Source of the DNA: CAWDVH01 sp963805705
Lineage (GTDB): Bacteria; Actinomycetota; Actinomycetes; Streptosporangiales; Streptosporangiaceae
DNA length: 64,000 nucleotides
Reading direction: 5' to 3'
Assembly (NCBI GenBank): GCA_963805705.1
Contig: CAWDVH010000005.1
Coordinates: 620,001-684,000 of the forward strand
How positions within the stretch are numbered: the stretch's first letter is position 1; each line of letters opens with the position of its first letter. A program made the position numbers and the translations under genes. Positions 59,988-64,000 of this stretch are shown here, piece by piece. Under the pieces are notes generated by a model that saw only the letters and a list, made by a program, of their open reading frames with translations, made no database searches and had not been told where the DNA came from.

Positions 59988-60749
59988 TCAGCCGGCGAGC
60001 GCCGCGAGTACTCCAGGGACGTCGTTGACACAGAGCGCGTCGGCACCGGCGGACGCGAGCCGGACCGCGTCGGCGGGCCCCGGCGACCAGACCAGGACCT
60101 CCAGGCCGGCCTGGTGGGCCGCATCGATGGCCTGCTCGATGGTCAGGTCCATGGCCCGCGGCCGCTCCCGTTCCAGCCCGAGCGTCCCGGTGTGCATGCT
60201 GATCGTGTCCAGGCCGAGGTTCGCGGCCGCCGGGATGGCCTGCCAGCTCGGGGCGTTCACCCAGCTGATCAGCCCGATCCAGACCTCGGGCAGGCCCTGG
60301 CAGCGGTCCCTGAGATAGACCGCGGCGGCGGGATCAAACGAGGTCACCAGCAGCCGCCGCTGCCCGGCGTGCTGGCGCAGCGCGGCGGCGACCAGCGTCG
60401 CGGTCCGCAGCTGCGGCGGGTCGACAGCGTCCTGGATGATCGTCTTGACGTCGATGTTGACCGCTACGCCGGCCGGCAGTGCGGCCAGGACGTCGTCCAG
60501 CCGCGCGATCCCGGCGGCGGCCAGCTCGTCCGCACTGCGGGTCACGATGAAGTCGCCGTCCGCGGTGACCGGATCATGCCGGATGACGAGCTGGCCGTCG
60601 AGGCTGCGCTGCACGTCCAGCTCGATCCAGGAGAGCCCGTGCGCCACGGCGGCCAGGTAGGACGGCATGGTGTTCTCCCGGTAACCGCCAGGCTCGCCCG
60701 CGCCGAACCCGCGGTGCCCGACCACGCTCGGCTTCCCGTCGAAGATCAT
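59988..60749 (-). CDS. Glycerophosphodiester phosphodiesterase
   Basis: A 253-residue GDPD TIM-barrel enzyme, hydrolysing glycerophosphodiesters to glycerol-3-phosphate and an alcohol. Signatures: VVGHRGFGAGEPGGYRENTM (HRG and EN residues), GLSWIELDVQRSLDGQLVIR (ExD metal ligands) and HDP. Lacks a signal peptide, so cytosolic UgpQ-like. The stop lies just 3' of a run of Gly/Ala codons. Nothing in the gap 59871-59987 except a GC-rich spacer. Confidence 0.92.
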   Translation of the reverse strand: MIFDGKPSVVGHRGFGAGEPGGYRENTMPSYLAAVAHGLSWIELDVQRSLDGQLVIRHDPVTADGDFIVTRSADELAAAGIARLDDVLAALPAGVAVNIDVKTIIQDAVDPPQLRTATLVAAALRQHAGQRRLLVTSFDPAAAVYLRDRCQGLPEVWIGLISWVNAPSWQAIPAAANLGLDTISMHTGTLGLERERPRAMDLTIEQAIDAAHQAGLEVLVWSPGPADAVRLASAGADALCVNDVPGVLAALAG

Positions 60750-60799
60750 CGGCTGCTCCGTCCGGCCGGTCCGGCAGATATGGCAGATATGGCCGCTGG

Positions 60800-61414
60800 C
60801 TACCTGGGCGTGCTCTGATCGGGCCGGAACGCCGGGCCATGACCAGGAATGATCACCGCTGCGAGAGCCAGGATCCGGGCCCGGCTCACCGCGAGCGCCG
60901 CGGGGTCCGGGCTGAACGGGTCATCCGCCGGCCCGTCGGGCTTCCACCAGGCGTGCGTGCAGGCCTGCACCCCGTCGGCCGTGGCGGCCAGGGTGGTGAT
61001 GTCCTGCTCGGTGTGGCCCGGCGTGCTGATCAGGAAGACCGACGGGCTGAGGGCCGCGCCCTCGGCCTTGCGGCTGATCCACCGGTCACCGTCGTAGATC
61101 GCCCAGTGATCATGGATGCGCGCCGCCGGGAACAGCGCGGCGTTGACCGTGTGGTCCGGATGATGATGGCTGAACACCACGTCGGTGACCGCGCCGGGAG
61201 CCAGCCCCCGGTCGGCGAGCGCGGCGAGCAGCGCGTCCCTGGAGGCCACCATGCCGGGATCGACCACGATCACCGCGTCACCATCGACGATCAGCGTCAC
61301 GGTACTGCCGACATGCTCCTCCCGGCCCACCTCACGGGCGTACCCCTCGTGCAGCACATGGACCTGCGCGGTCCCGGTCAGCGGAATCTCAGAATCTGGC
61401 ACGAAGCCAGACAC
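60800..61414 (-). CDS. Metallo-beta-lactamase-fold hydrolase (MBLAC1-like)
   Basis: A 204-residue MBL-fold protein. The zinc motif is VVFSHHHPDHTVNAALFPAA (HxHxDH), with STPGHTEQDITTLAA (second His) and the third His in PGHGPAF, and an Asp in VIVVDPGMVASRDAL. The pattern with VDPGM..SR..LLAAL and the short length resembles the MBLAC1 subgroup. The GTG start overlaps the MFS stop by 1 nt, so both are probably in one transcript. Substrate unknown. Confidence 0.85.
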   Translation of the reverse strand: MSGFVPDSEIPLTGTAQVHVLHEGYAREVGREEHVGSTVTLIVDGDAVIVVDPGMVASRDALLAALADRGLAPGAVTDVVFSHHHPDHTVNAALFPAARIHDHWAIYDGDRWISRKAEGAALSPSVFLISTPGHTEQDITTLAATADGVQACTHAWWKPDGPADDPFSPDPAALAVSRARILALAAVIIPGHGPAFRPDQSTPR

Positions 61415-62706
61415 TACCGGGCCAGGTCGGCCTCGGCGGCAATGGCCTCCTCGGGCAGGCCCGGGACCTGGCTGACAGCGGCGATCGCCTCGTCGCGCTC
61501 AGTCGACGGACCGGCCTGGCCCTCGTCGGCATCGGCCGCGTCCAGCGCGTTGCGGACGGTGGACAGCATCACCGCGCCGCCCAGTACCGTCGCGGCGCCG
61601 ATGAGGAAGGGAACGTGGGCGTTGTAGTGCTCGGCCAGTTTCGCCGCGGCGTAGGGGGCCAGGCCGCCGCCGATGAAGCGGACGAAGCCGTAAGTCGCCG
61701 AGGCGACGTTGCGCGGCACCCGGCTGATGCTCATCACGGCGATGGTCACGAGCGTGTTGTTCAGCCCGATGAGCGCGCCCGAGGCGATGACCGTGATGAT
61801 GACCACCCGCGGGTCGCCGGGGAAGATCCCGATCACGGTGAGCACCACGGCCACGAGCACCAGGCTGACGTACAAGGTAGGCGCGGTGCCGAACCGGCTC
61901 TTGAGCACCGGCGCGACGAACACCGCGAAGATCGCGACGAGCACGCCCCAGCCGCAGAACACGGCGCCGAGCCGCAGCGGCGACAGGCCCATCAGGAACG
62001 GGGAGTACCCGAGGACGGTGAAGAAGCCCCAGTTGTAGAGCAGCCCGGTAACGCTGGTCCGGGCCAGATTCCGGTCGCGCAGCGCCAGGATCGGCTCCCG
62101 CAGCAGCGACTTCTGCGCCGGCCGCGGCGTGGGCGGCACCCAGGCCACGGTCGCCACGAGCGCGATCAGCATCAGCACGGAGACGCCGAAGAAGGGCCCC
62201 CGCCAGCTGATGTTGCCCAGCAGCCCGCCCAGCACCGGGCCGGAGGCGATACCGAGGCCGAGCGCGGTCTCATAGAGCACGATCGCCCCGGCGAAGCCGC
62301 CGCTGGCGGAGCCGACGATGACCGCCAGCGAGGTGGCGATGAACAGCGCGTTGCCGAGCCCCCAGCCGGCCCGGAAACCGATGATCCCGGCGATGCCGCT
62401 GCTGAACCCGGCCAGCGCGGCGAAGACCACGATCAGCGTCAGTCCCGCGATCAGGGTGCGCTTGGCGCCGATGCGGCTCGACACCCAGCCGGTGACCAGC
62501 ATCGCGACCGCCGTGACGACCAGGTAGCTGGTAAACAGCAGCTCGACCTGGCTGGGGCTCGCATTCAGCTTGGAGGCCAGGGCGGGCAGGATCGGGTCAA
62601 CCAGGCCGATGCCCATGAACGAGATCACGCACGCGAACCCGACGGCATAAACGGCCTTCGGCTGCCGGAACGGACTCGGCGCCTTGGCGTCCTGCGGGTG
62701 ACTCAT
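61414..62706 (-). CDS. MFS transporter (DHA1-type, 12 TM)
   Basis: A 430-residue major-facilitator protein with about 12 helices. Motifs: VISFMGIGLVDPILPALASK, SYLVVTAVAMLVTGWVSSRI with motif A GWVSSRIGAKRTLIAG, LGLGIASGPVLGGLLGNISW (motif C), PFFGVSVLMLIALVATVAWV. A charged C-tail follows. ATG 62706 lies 95 bp after the upstream MarR stop, and the MarR gene precedes it on the same strand. Export of a drug or metabolite regulated by that MarR is the natural reading. Confidence 0.9.
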   Translation of the reverse strand: MSHPQDAKAPSPFRQPKAVYAVGFACVISFMGIGLVDPILPALASKLNASPSQVELLFTSYLVVTAVAMLVTGWVSSRIGAKRTLIAGLTLIVVFAALAGFSSGIAGIIGFRAGWGLGNALFIATSLAVIVGSASGGFAGAIVLYETALGLGIASGPVLGGLLGNISWRGPFFGVSVLMLIALVATVAWVPPTPRPAQKSLLREPILALRDRNLARTSVTGLLYNWGFFTVLGYSPFLMGLSPLRLGAVFCGWGVLVAIFAVFVAPVLKSRFGTAPTLYVSLVLVAVVLTVIGIFPGDPRVVIITVIASGALIGLNNTLVTIAVMSISRVPRNVASATYGFVRFIGGGLAPYAAAKLAEHYNAHVPFLIGAATVLGGAVMLSTVRNALDAADADEGQAGPSTERDEAIAAVSQVPGLPEEAIAAEADLAR

Positions 62707-62801
62707 CTCAGCCTTTCCATGTCTGTAGCCATCGGCTCGTCGCGCGTCGGCCGAACGTCAGCCGTCCCGCCGCCCTGGCCGGCTCAACGGCCCCAGCCGA
62801 C

Positions 62802-63266
62802 TCAATCGCTGACGCCCGCACCCCGCTGCGCCCCTTCCAGGTCGCGGAGGTGGTTCATCGCCGGAATCGCCCGTGCCAGCGCGTCGATCTCGTCCGGCGC
62901 CAGCTTGGCGATCAGGCCGGCGAGTGCGCCCGCGCCTGCCCGGCGCCTGTCGCGCAGGTAGCGCGCACCGGCCGGGGTCAGGACGACCAGCACGACTCGC
63001 TTGTCGTCCGGGCCGGGCCTGCGCTCGACCAGCCCCGATTTCTCCAGCCCGGTAACGAGCACGGTCATCGACGGCTGGGCCACTCCCTCGATGACCGCCA
63101 GATCCGTCAGCCGCCGCGGACCCGTGCGGTCGAGCGTGGCCAGCGTCGAAGCCGCCGTCAGGCTGATCTCGCGCGGCCCGCTGCGCACCGCCAGCGTCAC
63201 CAGCCCGTACAGAGCCCCGGCGATCGCCTCCTGATCCGCGAGCTCGTCCGGCGTGTCTGTGCTCAT
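62802..63266 (-). CDS. MarR-family transcriptional repressor
   Basis: A 154-residue MarR regulator: SLTAASTLATLDRTGPRRLT, DLAVIEGVAQPSMTVLVTGL (recognition helix), EKSGLVERRPGPDDKRVVLV (wing with conserved Asp-Arg pair), LTPAGARYLRDRRRAGAGAL, and the C-terminal dimerisation helices. ATG 63266 lies 7 nt after TATACT (complement of 63274-63279), so the message would be leaderless. A perfect inverted repeat begins right behind it. It should repress itself and the downstream MFS gene. Confidence 0.92.
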   Translation of the reverse strand: MSTDTPDELADQEAIAGALYGLVTLAVRSGPREISLTAASTLATLDRTGPRRLTDLAVIEGVAQPSMTVLVTGLEKSGLVERRPGPDDKRVVLVVLTPAGARYLRDRRRAGAGALAGLIAKLAPDEIDALARAIPAMNHLRDLEGAQRGAGVSD

Positions 63267-63313
63267 TCCGAGAAGTATAGACCATCTATATAGTTACTTC
63301 TATATAGATGGTC
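63267..63313 (-). promoter_or_regulatory. MarR promoter with perfect 14-bp inverted-repeat operator
   Basis: GACCATCTATATAG (63280-63293), 6-nt spacer TTACTT, and CTATATAGATGGTC (63300-63313) form a perfect 14+14 inverted repeat. Adjacent -10 TATACT (complement of 63274-63279) lies 7 nt before the MarR ATG. The operator occupies the -35 and spacer region, so bound repressor should block polymerase. The A/T content is exceptional for the window. Confidence 0.88.
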
Positions 63314-63356
63314 GTCTAGCAGCCGCGGATTCCCTGCCGTCTCGCACCATGATCGA

Positions 63357-63408
63357 ATTAGCGGGGTCTTCTCTCAGTCACATGAGCTGACAGAAGCCCC
63401 CGTTAATC
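63357..63408 (-). terminator. Conserved 52-nt hairpin element, copy 2
   Basis: Read on the minus strand this is about 44/52 identical to copy 1 at 22548-22599, with loop CTCATGTGA against CTCATGCGA. Arms 63357-63377 and 63387-63407 pair with a few mismatches. It lies 26 bp 3' of the HhH-GPD gene stop on the minus strand, in the same orientation relative to a gene 3' end as copy 1 has to the reductase. Confidence 0.8.
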
Positions 63409-63433
63409 TGGCCAGGGCCAGGCGGAGCGGATG

Positions 63434-64000
63434 TTACTGGGCGCCGGCTTTGGCGGCCGCCTTGGCCTGCTTCTTGTACGCCCGGACCGCGGCCAGGGAG
63501 GCATCGTCGACGATGTCGGCGACCGAGTAGTGGGCGCCCTCCTCGCCGAACCGGCCCGCCGCCGCGCGCCAGCCATCCGGCTGGATCCCGAATTGCTTGC
63601 CCAGCAGCGCCACCGTGATCTGCGCCTTGTAGAGGCCGAAGCCGGGCAGCTCGGAGAGCCTGGCGATGAGGTCCTGGCCGGTGGCGGCGCCACGCCAGAC
63701 CTCGGCCGCGTCGCCGTCGTAGCGGGCGAGTAGCTGCCTGCCGAGGTCCTGGGTCCGGGCGGCCATCGCGCGCGGGAAGCGGTGCAGCGCGGGGCGCTCG
63801 GCGAACACCGCGGCCAGGGCCTCGGGGTCATACTCGGCTAGCTCGGCGGCCGTCGGCGCGTGCCCGAGCCGCCTGGAGAGGTGATACGGCGAGCTGAACG
63901 CCTTCTCTATCGGGACCTGCTGGTCCAGCAGCATGGCGATGAGCAGCGCGAGCGGATCGTGCTCGAGAAACTGGTCCGCGGCCGGATCCCGAGCCAGAAA
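63434..64000 (-). CDS. HhH-GPD superfamily base-excision DNA glycosylase-like protein (5' end outside window)
   Basis: The reading frame is open to the right edge, so the start is beyond 64000; internal ATG 63934 is not the true start. The visible part begins FLARDPAADQFLEHDPLALL and continues AMLLDQQVPIEKAFSSPYHL, PALHRFPRAMAARTQDLGRQ, then LSELPGFGLYKAQITVALLG (helix-hairpin-helix with PGFG-xxKA, Lys-type glycosylase motif). The end is KKQAKAAAKAGAQ. About 188 residues are present. A DNA repair enzyme is likely; the substrate base is unknown. Confidence 0.85.
   Translation of the reverse strand, partial: FLARDPAADQFLEHDPLALLIAMLLDQQVPIEKAFSSPYHLSRRLGHAPTAAELAEYDPEALAAVFAERPALHRFPRAMAARTQDLGRQLLARYDGDAAEVWRGAATGQDLIARLSELPGFGLYKAQITVALLGKQFGIQPDGWRAAAGRFGEEGAHYSVADIVDDASLAAVRAYKKQAKAAAKAGAQ

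Overview
The window is chromosomal DNA from a high-GC actinomycete. Evidence: strong G/C third-position bias on both strands, many GTG starts and frequent 4-nt ATGA/GTGA overlaps. The gene order hrcA-dnaJ-rsmE-HIT-phoH-ybeY-CorC-era-recO-uppS-glyS-ppdK-dgt-dnaG-sigA is familiar from Streptomycetales/Streptosporangiales-type genomes. I cannot name the species. There are no phage, integrase, IS or CRISPR signatures.

Layout. 1-11.2 kb: conserved housekeeping run on the + strand (heat-shock repressor, DnaJ, 16S rRNA methyltransferase, PhoH, YbeY, Era, RecO, UPP synthase). It is interrupted by a minus-strand ECF sigma factor paired with a Pro-rich membrane protein. 11.2-28.7 kb: glycyl-tRNA synthetase, a cupin-cyclase fusion, pyruvate phosphate dikinase, dGTPase, ferredoxin reductase, DNA primase and a primary-type sigma factor, interspersed with oxidoreductase, acetyltransferase, HAD and nuclease-like genes. 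28.7-30.5 kb: two tiny coupled genes divergent from a minimal GntR repressor, a YtxH-like protein, and tRNA-Asn. 30.9-35.6 kb: a seven-gene Mrp-type cation/proton antiporter operon (E-F-G-DUF4040-B-C-D) without a full-length MnhA. 35.9-43.7 kb: MFS exporter with MarR regulator, a Tat-exported berberine-bridge-type oxidase, dienelactone hydrolase, and a divergent DNA sliding clamp paralogue. 43.8-51.8 kb: PCuAC-like lipoprotein, DUF885 peptidase, acyl-CoA synthetase, two DUF4232 lipoproteins, gamma-glutamyltransferase. 51.3-55.9 kb: DUF4129/MoxR/DUF58 operon. 56.1-59.9 kb: four-gene ABC transporter operon (ATPase-permease-ATPase-permease). 60-64 kb: glycerophosphodiesterase, MBL hydrolase, a second MarR-MFS pair with a perfect operator palindrome, and a truncated HhH-GPD glycosylase.

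Most notable: (i) two copies of a 52-nt hairpin with near-identical stem and 9-nt loop (CTCATGYGA), 41 kb apart, each just 3' of a gene; (ii) three genes broken by single-frame indels (CorC-like, era, acyl-CoA synthetase), at least one of them in a C homopolymer, which points to sequence error as much as to true decay; (iii) an antiporter operon ordered like the antiporter half of membrane-bound hydrogenases; (iv) repeated TANNNT-6/7-nt-start arrangements suggesting leaderless mRNAs; (v) a probable CTG start for rsmE.

All functional calls are by reading motifs and remembered family patterns. No database search was run.
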